A stretch of 64,000 nt of DNA from Roseivivax lentus (GTDB lineage Bacteria > Pseudomonadota > Alphaproteobacteria > Rhodobacterales > Rhodobacteraceae), in assembly GCF_900156805.1 (NCBI RefSeq), contig NZ_FTOQ01000006.1, forward strand, positions 123,479-187,478, read 5' to 3'. The translations under genes and the position numbers were made by a program. The notes under the pieces were generated by a model, which saw nothing but the letters and a program-made list of their open reading frames with translations, made no database searches and was not told where the DNA came from. This document shows, piece by piece, positions 27,756-36,660 of this stretch; within the stretch, counting starts at the first letter, position 1, and each line of letters begins with the position of its first letter.

Positions 27756-28334
27756 ATGACGGGACCGGATGAGATACTGAATTTCTGGCTCGACGAGGTC
27801 GGGCCCAAGGGATGGTACGAACAGGACGATGCGCTCGACGCGTCGATCCGGGAGCGGTTCCTGCCGGTCTGGGAAGAGGCGATGGAGGGCCGCTTCGCGC
27901 TGTGGCTCACGCATCCCTCGGGCGTTCTGGCCTATATCATCCTGCTCGACCAGTTCCCGCGCAACATGTTCCGCGGCAGCCCGCGCGCCTTCAGCTCGGA
28001 TACCGTCGCGCGCGCGGCGGCCAAGCAGGCGGTGCGGCGCGAATGGGACCGCAAGATCGACCCGCCGGCGCGGCAATTCTTCTACCTGCCGATGATGCAT
28101 TCGGAAAACCTGAGCGATCAGGAGCAATGCATCCGGCTGGTCAAGGAACGGATGCCCGAGGCGGAGAGCACTCTCTTGCATGCGCGCGTGCATCGCGAGG
28201 TGATCCGGCGGTTCGGGCGGTTCCCCTATCGCAACGACGCCCTGTCGCGGACCTCCACCGCGGCGGAGACCGCCTTCATCGAGGAAGGTGGTTACGGGGC
28301 GATCCTGCGGGATCTGCAGAAGGAAGCGGCCTGA
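27756..28334 (+). CDS. DUF924 family protein
   Basis: 192-residue protein with the DUF924 (TPR-like all-helical) signatures FWLDEVGPKGWYEQDDALDAS..., LLDQFPRNMFRGSPRAF and FYLPMMHSENLSDQE. Function is unknown. Three in-frame starts exist; 27756 is chosen because GAGGAG lies 7 bases ahead of it, with 27735 (GGGGAG) an alternative. Converges with the small minus-strand gene; the 250 bases after it hold nothing I can name. Confidence 0.85.
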   Translation: MTGPDEILNFWLDEVGPKGWYEQDDALDASIRERFLPVWEEAMEGRFALWLTHPSGVLAYIILLDQFPRNMFRGSPRAFSSDTVARAAAKQAVRREWDRKIDPPARQFFYLPMMHSENLSDQEQCIRLVKERMPEAESTLLHARVHREVIRRFGRFPYRNDALSRTSTAAETAFIEEGGYGAILRDLQKEAA

Positions 28335-28587
28335 CAGTCGCAGCGTCGCGCGGTCCCGACGGGACGCGTTGAGCGCTGTGATGGCGGAAGACCTGCGCGC
28401 CGGGGCGGGGGGTCCGGTGCCTGCCCGGCGGGCATGGCGCGCATCATTCTTTAGGGGTTCCAGTGGGCGTGGTCGGCGGGCGATGACCACTCCGTCCGAG
28501 CTGGCCGCTCATCGCCTGATTTCACACGCTGCCGCACACCACCCGACAGTCAATTCAGATGCCCGACGCGGCCGCGCGGCCTGCACG

Positions 28588-28836
28588 CTATTCGGGCGCC
28601 TTGGTGCCGTCGACGGCGCGCGACCGGGCTTCCTTGGCCAGCTTGGTCAGGAAGGCGCGCCCGCGCCGTTCGGCGAGCCGGACGCGGATGCAGGTGAGGT
28701 ATTCCTCTTCCATCGTGGTCGATGCGGCGGCGAGCACCTCGGCCACGTCCATGAACAGCCGGTCCTGGCCGGTCGCATCCATGACCTTCAGCGTGTCGCG
28801 CGCCAGCTCGTCGGCGAGATCGGTAATGAAGGACAT
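28588..28836 (-). CDS. small helical protein of unknown function
   Basis: 82 residues, strongly helical with no cysteines except one in the middle and many Arg/Ala/Glu. It lies 12 bases downstream of the alpha/beta hydrolase gene on the same strand and probably shares its transcript. The start MSFITDLADELARD is preceded by a Shine-Dalgarno-like GGGACATCCGGAC that is weak. Not recognised as a named family. Confidence 0.65.
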   Translation of the reverse strand: MSFITDLADELARDTLKVMDATGQDRLFMDVAEVLAAASTTMEEEYLTCIRVRLAERRGRAFLTKLAKEARSRAVDGTKAPE

Positions 28837-28848
28837 GTCCGGATGTCC

Positions 28849-29502
28849 CTACCGCGAGGTCTCGGTCAGGCGCCGCTTCACGTATTCGGTCACGTTGCCG
28901 ATCATCGTGTCCATGTGCGGCTCTTCGAAGAAATGGCCCGACCCCTCGATCTCCTGGTGGGTGATGGTGATGCCCTTCTGGTCCTGCAGCTTGCCGACCA
29001 GCGTCTGGGTATCGGCGGGCGGCGCCACGCGGTCTGCGGTGCCGTTGATGATCAGGCCCGAGGCGGGGCAGGGGGCGAGGAACGAGAAGTCGTACATGTT
29101 GGCGGGCGGCGAGACCGAGATGAAGCCGGTGATCTCGGGCCGGCGCATCAGCAGCTGCATGCCGATCCAGGCGCCGAAGGAAAAGCCCGCGACCCAGCAA
29201 TGCTTGGAATTGGCATTGAGCGATTGCAGGTAATCGAGCGCGGCGGCGGCATCGCTGAGCTCGCCCACGCCCTGATCGTATTCGCCCTGGCTGCGCCCGA
29301 CGCCGCGGAAATTGAACCGCAGGACGGTGAAGCCCATGTTGTAGAAGGCGTAATGCAGGTTGTAGACGACCTTGTTGTTCATCGTGCCGCCGAATTGCGG
29401 ATGCGGATGCAGCACGATGGCAATGGGCGCATCGCGGTCCTTCTGAGGATGATACCGGCCTTCGAGGCGGCCTTCGGGTCCGGGGAAGATGACCTCGGGC
29501 AT
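28849..29502 (-). CDS. alpha/beta hydrolase, COG2945-like
   Basis: 217-residue serine hydrolase. HPHPQFGGTMNN, FNFRGVGRSQGEYD, the nucleophile elbow GFSFGAWIG, NGTADRVAPP (acid) and GSGHFFEE (histidine) are those of the COG2945 family. The ATG at 29502 has AAGGAG 10 bases upstream. The gene is divergent from iscR across a region holding an iron-box palindrome 53 bases from its start, so it may respond to iron with the suf genes. Its role in iron-sulfur assembly, if any, is not known. Confidence 0.85.
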   Translation of the reverse strand: MPEVIFPGPEGRLEGRYHPQKDRDAPIAIVLHPHPQFGGTMNNKVVYNLHYAFYNMGFTVLRFNFRGVGRSQGEYDQGVGELSDAAAALDYLQSLNANSKHCWVAGFSFGAWIGMQLLMRRPEITGFISVSPPANMYDFSFLAPCPASGLIINGTADRVAPPADTQTLVGKLQDQKGITITHQEIEGSGHFFEEPHMDTMIGNVTEYVKRRLTETSR

Positions 29503-29533
29503 ATGCGACACGGCTCCTTGAGGTGCGGAATTC

Positions 29534-29562
29534 TTGACGAATTCGATCAAGCACTTTAGAAC
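29534..29562 (+). promoter_or_regulatory. putative iscR-suf promoter
   Basis: TTGACG (29534-29539), 17-base spacer, TAGAAC (29557-29562). The -10 box lies inside the iron-box palindrome at 29555-29571. The iscR ATG is 120 bases downstream. Confidence 0.6.
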
Positions 29563-29571
29563 AATTCTAAA
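29555..29571. promoter_or_regulatory. iron-control (ICE/Irr-type) box
   Basis: TTTAGAACAATTCTAAA is a perfect TTTAGAA-N3-TTCTAAA palindrome, the form described for Irr-binding ICE motifs of alphaproteobacteria. It covers the -10 box of the predicted iscR promoter and lies between iscR and the divergent hydrolase gene. Repression under low iron-heme status would be expected; IscR autoregulation of the same site cannot be excluded. Confidence 0.75.
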
Positions 29572-29682
29572 CCCGGCCAGGCATTGCGCCCCGGGCTTGC
29601 CCGCAGATATGCAACTGGGCGGTTAAGGTCAATCGTTTAAGGCGGTTGCGCAGGCGGCGCGCCGCGATCGGGAGGGCGGGGA

Positions 29683-30144
29683 ATGAAGCTCAGCACCAAG
29701 GGCCGGTACGCGATGGTGGCGCTGGTCGATATCGCGCTGCAACCCGAGGACGGCCTGGTGACCCTGTCCGACATCGCGCGGCGGCAGGATATCTCTCTGC
29801 CCTATCTCGAGCAGCTCTTCGTGAAGCTGCGCCGCGCCGAACTCGTGACCTCGGTGCGCGGGCCCGGCGGCGGCTACCGGCTGTCCCGGCCCACGACCGA
29901 GATCCGCGTCGTGGATATCCTGAGCGCGGTGGACGAGACGGTGGACGCGATGCACAAGGGCGCGGGGGCGTCGGGCGGCGCGTCGGGATCGAAGGCGCAA
30001 TCGCTGACCAACCGGCTCTGGCAGGGGCTCTCGGCGCAGGTCTACGTCTTCCTGCACCAGACGCGGCTGTCGGACGTGGTGGGCAACGCGATGGTGCCGT
30101 GCCCTGCCGTGCCGTCACTGTTTTCGGTGGTGGACGAGGGGTGA
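29683..30144 (+). CDS. iscR: Rrf2 family regulator, IscR-like
   Basis: 153-residue transcription regulator with the Rrf2 winged helix: MKLSTKGRYAMVALVDIAL, ISLPYLEQLFVKLRRAELV (recognition helix) and SVRGPGGGYRL (wing). The three cysteines that hold the cluster in E. coli IscR (92, 98, 104) are absent: the loop is AMHKGAGASGGASGSKAQ. The only cysteine is Cys140 in VPCPAVP. Single-cysteine IscR is reported from Rhodobacter sphaeroides, so this is probably the group's own variant, not decay. It heads the suf operon and likely controls it. Confidence 0.9.
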   Translation: MKLSTKGRYAMVALVDIALQPEDGLVTLSDIARRQDISLPYLEQLFVKLRRAELVTSVRGPGGGYRLSRPTTEIRVVDILSAVDETVDAMHKGAGASGGASGSKAQSLTNRLWQGLSAQVYVFLHQTRLSDVVGNAMVPCPAVPSLFSVVDEG

Positions 30145-30229
30145 GCCGCTTGTCCATCCCTTACGGGCTGTCCGCGCGGGCGCCGGGCCGTGCCAATCGG
30201 GCGGCAGCACCGGTGGCCACCGCGGGGCT

Positions 30230-30250
30230 GCGTATTTGCAAAGAGGCAAG
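30230..30250 (+). repeat. third copy of the 21-nt intergenic element
   Basis: Matches the left arm at 8125-8145 in 20 of 21 bases (TTTGC instead of TTTGG). It has no inverted partner here and ends 15 bases before the desulfurase ATG, so its AGAGGC is near the ribosome binding region. Confidence 0.75.
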
Positions 30251-30265
30251 ACAGGATTGGGGCGC

Positions 30266-31309
30266 ATGAGCCAGACCTATCTCGACTGGAACGCGACCGC
30301 GCCTTTGCGGCGCGAGGCGCGCGAGGCGATGATCGCGGCGATGGATGTGGTGGGCAACCCGTCCTCGGTCCATGCGGAGGGACGCCGCGCCAAGGGTCTG
30401 ATCGAGCGCGCGCGCCGGCAGGTGGCGACCGCCTTCGGGGCGGACGGCGCGGATGTGGTCTTCGTCTCGGGCGCCACAGAGGCCGCGACGCTGGCGCTGG
30501 CCGGGCGGGCGCTTCATGGTGCGCCGGTGGAGCATGACGCGGTGGCGGCCTGGACCGACGGCAGCCTCGCCGTCGATGCCGAGGGCCGGGTCGCGGTGCC
30601 CGATCCGGGCCGGAGCGTGCTGCAGGCGGCCAACAGCGAGACTGGCGTCCTGCAGACGTTGCCGGAGGGGCTCGTGCTGACCGATGCGACGCAGGTCTTC
30701 GGCAAGCTGCCCTTCGCCTTCAACTGGTCGGGGGCCGAGATGGCCATCGTCTCGGCGCACAAGCTGGGCGGGCCCAAGGGCATCGGCGCGCTGGTGATGA
30801 AGCGCGGCACGGAGATCGCCGCGCAGATCCGCGGCGGCGGGCAGGAAATGGGCCGCCGCTCGGGCACCGAGAACGTCATCGGCATCGCCGGGTTCGGCGC
30901 CGCGGCCGAGGCCGCGATGCGGGATCTGGATGCGGGCCGCTGGGCGGCGGTCGAGAAACTTAGAAACATTCTAGAAAATGTTATTGCAGCGGGCGCCAAA
31001 GAAACTAAATTTGTCGGGAATGGCGCGGCGCGGCTGCCCAACACCTCCTGCATGATCGCGGAAGGCTGGAGGGGCGAGACGCAGGTCATGGCAATGGACC
31101 TCGCGGGGTTCGCGATCAGCGCGGGCTCGGCCTGTTCGTCGGGCAAGGTCCGCGCCAGTGGCGTGCTGACGGCGATGGGCTACAGCCCGGCCGAGGCGCA
31201 ATCGGCCATCCGGGTCAGCCTGGGGCCGGAAACGACGGAAGACGACGTGATGCGCTTTGCCGAATGCTGGCTGCGGCATCTGAAGAAACACCGCGCGAAG
31301 GCGGCCTGA
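30266..31309 (+). CDS. cysteine desulfurase, NifS/IscS type
   Basis: PLP enzyme that takes sulfur from cysteine to a persulfide. 347 residues, shorter than IscS (about 400). SAHKLGGPKG holds the PLP lysine (Lys166) and SAGSACSSGK holds the persulfide cysteine (Cys290), in the IscS/NifS-type flexible loop rather than the SufS-type RxGxHC. ATG at 30266 (MSQTYLDWNATAPL) is chosen over an upstream TTG. It is the first of two desulfurases in the operon. Codons around 30956-31020 are AT-rich with AGA arginines and carry a second iron-box-like palindrome. Confidence 0.9.
   Translation: MSQTYLDWNATAPLRREAREAMIAAMDVVGNPSSVHAEGRRAKGLIERARRQVATAFGADGADVVFVSGATEAATLALAGRALHGAPVEHDAVAAWTDGSLAVDAEGRVAVPDPGRSVLQAANSETGVLQTLPEGLVLTDATQVFGKLPFAFNWSGAEMAIVSAHKLGGPKGIGALVMKRGTEIAAQIRGGGQEMGRRSGTENVIGIAGFGAAAEAAMRDLDAGRWAAVEKLRNILENVIAAGAKETKFVGNGAARLPNTSCMIAEGWRGETQVMAMDLAGFAISAGSACSSGKVRASGVLTAMGYSPAEAQSAIRVSLGPETTEDDVMRFAECWLRHLKKHRAKAA
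30959..30975. promoter_or_regulatory. ICE-like palindrome inside the desulfurase gene
   Basis: CTTAGAAACATTCTAGA matches TTTAGAA-N3-TTCTAAA at 12 of 14 defined positions. Downstream lies a possible promoter, TTGCAG (30984-30989), 16-base spacer, TAAATT (31006-31011), about 345 bases before sufB. Could be an internal iron-controlled promoter for sufB onward; could be chance in an AT-rich patch. Confidence 0.35.
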
Positions 31310-31354
31310 GGCCGCTCACCGCGCCGCAGGATCGAACACGAAAAGGGTCGGACA

Positions 31355-32878
31355 ATGGCAGCTCTGGACAATCCCGAAGTCAAGGAAGGCGTCGATCAGG
31401 ACACGGTCGACAAGGTCCGCACCTTGGGCGGCAAGTACAAGTACGGTTGGGCAACCGACATCGAGATGGATTACGCGCCGAAGGGTCTGAACGAGGACAT
31501 CGTGCGCCTGATCGCGGAGCGCAACGGCGAGCCTGAATGGCTGCTGGAATGGCGCCTCGAGGCGTTCCGCCGCTGGCAGGAACAACCCGAGCCCGACTGG
31601 GCCATGCTGAACATCGAGCCGATCCCCTATCAGGAGCAGTATTACTACGCGCGCCCCAAATCGATGGAGGAAAAGCCCAAATCGCTGGACGACGTCGATC
31701 CGAAGCTGCTGGAGACCTACAAGAAGCTGGGCATCCCGCTGAAGGAGCAGATGATCCTCGCCGGTGTGGAGGGCGCCGAGGACGCGCCCGCCGAGGGCCG
31801 CAAGGTCGCCGTGGACGCCGTCTTCGACAGCGTGTCGGTGGGCACGACCTTCCAGGCGGAGCTGAAGAAGGCGGGCGTCATCTTCTGCTCGATCTCGGAG
31901 GCGGTGCGCGAGCATCCCGATCTAGTGAAGAAATACCTGGGCTCGGTCATTCCGAATTCCGACAACAAGTTCGCGACGCTCAACGCCGCCGTCTTCTCGG
32001 ACGGCTCCTTCGTCTACATCCCGCCGGGCGTGCGCTGCCCGATGGAGCTGTCGACCTATTTCCGCATCAACGCGGAGAATACCGGCCAGTTCGAGCGCAC
32101 GCTGATCATCGCCGACAAGGGCTCCTACGTGTCCTATCTGGAGGGCTGCACGGCGCCCCAGCGCGACACCTCGCAGCTGCACGCGGCCTGCGTCGAGCTG
32201 ATCGCGCTCGAGGATGCGGAGATCAAGTATTCCACGGTGCAGAACTGGTATCCCGGCGACGAGGACGGCAAGGGCGGCATCTACAACTTCGTCACCAAGC
32301 GGGCCGATTGCCGCGGCGACCGGTCGAAGGTGATGTGGACGCAGGTGGAAACCGGCTCGGCCATCACCTGGAAATACCCGTCCTGCATCCTGCGCGGCGA
32401 CGACAGCCAGGGCGAGTTCTACTCGATCGCCATCACCAACAACTGGCAGCAGGCCGATACCGGCACCAAGATGGTGCATCTGGGCAAGAACACCCGCTCG
32501 CGGATCGTCTCCAAGGGCATCTCGGCGGGGCAGGCGCAGAACACCTATCGGGGCCTCGTCTCGATGCACAAGAAGGCCACCAATTCGCGCAACTACACCC
32601 AGTGCGACAGCCTTCTGATCGGCGACAAGTGCGGCGCGCACACGGTTCCCTATATCGAGGTGAAGAACAACTCGTCCCGGGTGGAGCACGAGGCCACGAC
32701 CTCCAAGGTCGACGACGACCAGATGTTCTACTGCCAGAGCCGCGGCATGGACGAGGAAGAGGCCGTGGCGCTGATCGTGAACGGTTTCGCGAAGGAAGTG
32801 CTGCAGGCGCTGCCTATGGAGTTCGCGATGGAAGCCCAGCAGCTTGTCGCCATCTCGCTCGAGGGGTCGGTGGGCTGA
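31355..32878 (+). CDS. sufB: Fe-S cluster assembly scaffold SufB
   Basis: Scaffold component of the SufBC2D complex on which clusters are built under iron or oxidative stress. 507 residues, normal for alphaproteobacterial SufB. The beta-helix core includes [20 protein letters not shown]..., [11 protein letters not shown], and the C-terminal cysteine and histidine region [18 protein letters not shown], close to the cysteine implicated in sulfur transfer in E. coli. ATG at 31355 follows GGGTCGGAC. Lies 45 bases after the desulfurase; sufC is 3 kb further on, behind an unusual six-gene insert. Confidence 0.96.
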   Translation: MAALDNPEVKEGVDQDTVDKVRTLGGKYKYGWATDIEMDYAPKGLNEDIVRLIAERNGEPEWLLEWRLEAFRRWQEQPEPDWAMLNIEPIPYQEQYYYARPKSMEEKPKSLDDVDPKLLETYKKLGIPLKEQMILAGVEGAEDAPAEGRKVAVDAVFDSVSVGTTFQAELKKAGVIFCSISEAVREHPDLVKKYLGSVIPNSDNKFATLNAAVFSDGSFVYIPPGVRCPMELSTYFRINAENTGQFERTLIIADKGSYVSYLEGCTAPQRDTSQLHAACVELIALEDAEIKYSTVQNWYPGDEDGKGGIYNFVTKRADCRGDRSKVMWTQVETGSAITWKYPSCILRGDDSQGEFYSIAITNNWQQADTGTKMVHLGKNTRSRIVSKGISAGQAQNTYRGLVSMHKKATNSRNYTQCDSLLIGDKCGAHTVPYIEVKNNSSRVEHEATTSKVDDDQMFYCQSRGMDEEEAVALIVNGFAKEVLQALPMEFAMEAQQLVAISLEGSVG

Positions 32879-32907
32879 GGCCTGTCGCGCACTGAAGGAC
32901 GCTTGCA

Positions 32908-33681
32908 ATGGCTGAGGCGCTGGCCGCAGACCAGGACAGTTTCGACGCCGCCGCGGCCCTCGCGGCGGTGGCTTCGGGCAGTCCGGTCAACTTTTCCGAC
33001 CTGACCATCACCAGGGCCACGCTGTTCGGCCGCCCGATGTGGTTCGCGACCGATACCTGGCGCGATCCGATCCAGCGCAACCACCGCCGGGGGGCCTTCT
33101 ACGAGCAGCCTGAGCTGGAAGCGCTGCGCCGCTACGTGCCGATGGGCGCGACCTTCGTGGATATCGGCGCCAATGTCGGGAACCATTCGCTGTTCGCCGC
33201 GACGTTCCTCAACGCTGCCTGCGTGGTGCCGGTGGAGCCCAATCCGCGCTGCCTGCGGCTGATGCTGCTGACCGCGATGCTGAACGGCGTGCTCGAGCGC
33301 TATGATACGCGCGGGCTCGGCATCGGGATGTCGGACACGCCCTCGGGTTCGTTCGGGCTGGAAAAGCGCGACCGCAATATCGGCGCGACCCGCATGCTGG
33401 AGGGCGAGGGCGACATTCCCGTGACCACCGCCGATGCGGCGCTGGCGGATCTGACACCGGACTTCATCAAGGTCGATGTCGAGGGCATGGAGATGCGCGT
33501 GCTGAACGGTCTGCGCGGCACGCTGGCACGGGCGCGGCCGCGCATGATGGTCGAGGTGGACCAGGAAAACTACGCCGCATTCGACGCCTGGGTGGCCGAG
33601 GTCGGCTACGTCGAGACCGAGGTCCACCAACGCTACAAGACCAACAAGAACGTGCTGATCGAACCGGGAGACCCGGCATGA
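32908..33681 (+). CDS. FkbM family methyltransferase (first copy)
   Basis: 257-residue SAM-dependent methyltransferase. FVDIGANVGNHSLFAATF is motif I (SAM binding), VVPVEPNPRC motif II, and DFIKVDVEGMEMRVLNGL the FkbM signature. FkbM proteins commonly methylate sugar or lipid oxygen atoms, but the substrate is unknown. It starts 29 bases after sufB and its stop overlaps the next ATG (ATGA), beginning a run of five such overlaps. No signal peptide. Confidence 0.85.
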   Translation: MAEALAADQDSFDAAAALAAVASGSPVNFSDLTITRATLFGRPMWFATDTWRDPIQRNHRRGAFYEQPELEALRRYVPMGATFVDIGANVGNHSLFAATFLNAACVVPVEPNPRCLRLMLLTAMLNGVLERYDTRGLGIGMSDTPSGSFGLEKRDRNIGATRMLEGEGDIPVTTADAALADLTPDFIKVDVEGMEMRVLNGLRGTLARARPRMMVEVDQENYAAFDAWVAEVGYVETEVHQRYKTNKNVLIEPGDPA

Positions 33682-33854
33682 AACTCGCCCTTCTGCCCGC
33701 CGTGCTGACCGGCGTGTTCTGCGTCTTTTTCTCGATCGTCGTCAGTGCCTTGGCGAGCGCGCTTGATATGATCGTCTTTCTGGGCGTGTCCTTCGTATCG
33801 GGCTTTCTCGGCAACCTTTTCGCCCAAATCGTAACCGGGGGACGCGGACGATGA
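33678..33854 (+). CDS. 58-residue membrane protein
   Basis: Short protein with two hydrophobic helices (about 4-25 and 29-51) and a GGRGR tail. It is too small for most gene callers but is bracketed by ATGA overlaps on both sides (33678-33681 and 33851-33854), which is good evidence that it is translated. Not recognised as a family. Paired with the next membrane protein, it may form a small membrane complex. Confidence 0.75.
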   Translation: MKLALLPAVLTGVFCVFFSIVVSALASALDMIVFLGVSFVSGFLGNLFAQIVTGGRGR

Positions 33855-34063
33855 GCGCGGAGCTGCTGGTCTTCCTGGTGATGAAAAGCGCGGGCGCGGC
33901 CGTCGGCGTCTTTCTCGGCACCTTCATCGGCTTCGTGATCCGCGACCGGAAGGGCAAGACCGAGGGGATGATCGGCGGGTCGGTCACGTTGACCGCGCTG
34001 GCGGCGGCGGGGCTGGCGCTTCTTGTCATGATGGTCGTCACGTATCTGAGGTTGCCGGCATGA
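33851..34063 (+). CDS. 70-residue membrane protein
   Basis: Two membrane helices (about 5-30 and 45-66) separated by a basic cytosolic loop [13 protein letters not shown] overlaps link it to the genes on either side. The glycine-rich first helix ([16 protein letters not shown]) resembles small two-helix envelope proteins, but I recognise no family. Confidence 0.75.
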   Translation: MSAELLVFLVMKSAGAAVGVFLGTFIGFVIRDRKGKTEGMIGGSVTLTALAAAGLALLVMMVVTYLRLPA

Positions 34064-34383
34064 TCATTTCCACCACCAACAGCCTCGACGGCTACCGGGT
34101 CATCGATTACCGCGGCGTCGTCGTGGGCGAGGCGATTATGGGGGCCAATGTCTTCCGCGATATCTTCGCCTCGGTGCGCGACATCGTCGGCGGCCGGGCC
34201 GGGGCCTACGAGGCCAAGCTCGGCGATGCGCGCGACACCGCCATGCGCGAGCTGGAGGAGCGGGCCGCGGCACTGGGTGCGACGGCGGTCCTGGGGGTCG
34301 ATATCGACTACGAGGTCGTGGGCGATTCGATGTTGATGGTGTCCGTTTCGGGCACGGCCGTCGTCACGGAGAAGGTCGGATGA
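34060..34383 (+). CDS. YbjQ/UPF0145 family protein
   Basis: 107-residue protein of the YbjQ family, which forms compact decamers in solved members. The start [24 protein letters not shown] and the later [15 protein letters not shown] are family signatures. A heavy-metal role has been suggested for the family by name only. ATGA overlaps on both sides place it in the middle of the insert. Confidence 0.88.
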   Translation: MIISTTNSLDGYRVIDYRGVVVGEAIMGANVFRDIFASVRDIVGGRAGAYEAKLGDARDTAMRELEERAAALGATAVLGVDIDYEVVGDSMLMVSVSGTAVVTEKVG

Positions 34384-35273
34384 GCGAAGCCGCACGCGCA
34401 AGACGCATCGAAACCCTGCGCGGTCTGCTGGCGCCCGCGCGGCTCACGGAAATCGTGGATGTGGGCGCGAACCCGACCGAATTGCCGCTCTACATGCCGC
34501 TCATCGACGCCAAGGCCGCCCGGGTCACCGGGTTCGAGCCGCAGCCCGCCGCCTTCGAGGCGCTGGGGCCGCGCCAGACGACGCATGAACGCTACCTGCC
34601 TTACGCGGTGGGCGACGGTCAGCCCGGCACGCTGCATATCTGCCGCAAGGACGGCTTCACCTCGCTGCTGGAGCCCGAACCGCTGACCCAGACCTATCTC
34701 TGGCGGCCGCGCTGGAGCCGGATGACCACGGTGATGGACACGATCCCGGTCGAAACCCGGCGGATGGACGACATGGACGAGATCGACGCGCTCGATCTTC
34801 TGAAGATCGACATCCAGGGCGGCGAACTGGCGGTCTTCCAGAACGGGCGCGAAAAGCTCGGCGGCGCGCTGGCGGTGGTGACCGAGGTCGCCTTCATGCC
34901 GCTTTACAAGGATCAGCCGCTGCTCGATCAGCAGATGGGCGAGCTTCTGGCGCAGGGCTTCCTGCTGCATTCGTTCCGTACCGTCGTGGATGCCGCGCTC
35001 TACGACGCGCAGGGGCTGCACGTGCCGCGCGGGGCGCACAAGCACGGCCAGCTGATCGACGGCGACGCGATCTTCCTGCGCGACCCGCGCCGGATGGAGG
35101 CGTTCAGTGACGAGCAACTCAAGCATTACGCGCTTCTGGCCGATGGCGCGCTCGACCTGCAGGATCTGGCCGCGCGCTGCCTCACGGAACTGGTCCGGCG
35201 CGAGGCGATCCCGGCCGCGGCGCTCGATGCCTATCGTCAGATGCTGCGCGAAAGCGAGGGCCAGCCGGCATGA
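34380..35273 (+). CDS. FkbM-type methyltransferase (second copy)
   Basis: 297-residue protein with a SAM-binding fold: [15 protein letters not shown] (motif I), [12 protein letters not shown] (motif II) and [18 protein letters not shown] (FkbM signature DxxG-E). A C-terminal extension of about 70 residues (from about 225) is helical. It is divergent from the first FkbM copy, so the two are unlikely to be a recent duplication. Coupled by ATGA to both neighbours. Confidence 0.82.
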   Translation: MSEAARARRIETLRGLLAPARLTEIVDVGANPTELPLYMPLIDAKAARVTGFEPQPAAFEALGPRQTTHERYLPYAVGDGQPGTLHICRKDGFTSLLEPEPLTQTYLWRPRWSRMTTVMDTIPVETRRMDDMDEIDALDLLKIDIQGGELAVFQNGREKLGGALAVVTEVAFMPLYKDQPLLDQQMGELLAQGFLLHSFRTVVDAALYDAQGLHVPRGAHKHGQLIDGDAIFLRDPRRMEAFSDEQLKHYALLADGALDLQDLAARCLTELVRREAIPAAALDAYRQMLRESEGQPA

Positions 35274-35872
35274 GCGAGACGGCCGTCAAAACCCGGCCCG
35301 AGCTGACCCTGCCGGAGGCCGAGGCAGCGCTGGTGCGTGCGGAGTATTCGCGCGCCGACGTGATCCTCGAATACGGGTCGGGCGGATCGACGGTGATGGC
35401 CGCGGAAATGCCGGGCAAGCACGTCTTCACGGTGGAATCCGACCGCGCCTGGGCCGAGATGATGCGCGCCTGGTTTTCGGCGCATCCGCCCGCGTCGGGC
35501 TCCGAGGTCGACGTGATCTGGTCCGATATCGGCCAGACGCGGGAATGGGGCCAGCCGGTCGATGACAGCGAATGGAAGCGCTATCCGCGCTATCCGCTGG
35601 AAGTGTGGGGCCTCGAGGAGTTTCGCCAGCCGCAGGTGGTGCTGGTCGACGGACGCTTCCGGCAGGGCTGCGCGCTTGCGGCGAAATACCTCGCCCGTGC
35701 CCCTGTCACGGTGCTCTTCGATGATTACCTCCATCGTAAGCATTACCACCAGGTCGAGGCCTTCCTCGGCCGACCAGAGATCACCGGCCGCATGGCCCGG
35801 TTCGACGTCACACCCGAGCCGATCCCGCCGGATCGCCTGCTTCGGATCATGCAATTGATGGTGCGCCCCTGA
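35270..35872 (+). CDS. SAM-fold-like protein of unknown function
   Basis: 200 residues. ILEYGSGGSTVMAAEM resembles a class I methyltransferase motif I, and VFTVESDRAWAEMM its motif II; QPQVVLVDGRFRQGCAL could be the strand 4/5 region. The remainder shows no further motifs. Third methyltransferase-like gene in the insert; ends 32 bases before sufC. Confidence 0.65.
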   Translation: MSETAVKTRPELTLPEAEAALVRAEYSRADVILEYGSGGSTVMAAEMPGKHVFTVESDRAWAEMMRAWFSAHPPASGSEVDVIWSDIGQTREWGQPVDDSEWKRYPRYPLEVWGLEEFRQPQVVLVDGRFRQGCALAAKYLARAPVTVLFDDYLHRKHYHQVEAFLGRPEITGRMARFDVTPEPIPPDRLLRIMQLMVRP

Positions 35873-35904
35873 GCCCGCCGAGACGAGACACGAAAGGAAG
35901 AAAT

Positions 35905-36659
<755 letters not shown>

Positions 36660-36660
<1 letters not shown>

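Noticed and set aside
32908..35872. Idea that the suf insert is a phage or genomic island
   Set aside because: Base composition and codon use match the surrounding suf genes, there are no repeats or integrase, and the coupling is operon-like.
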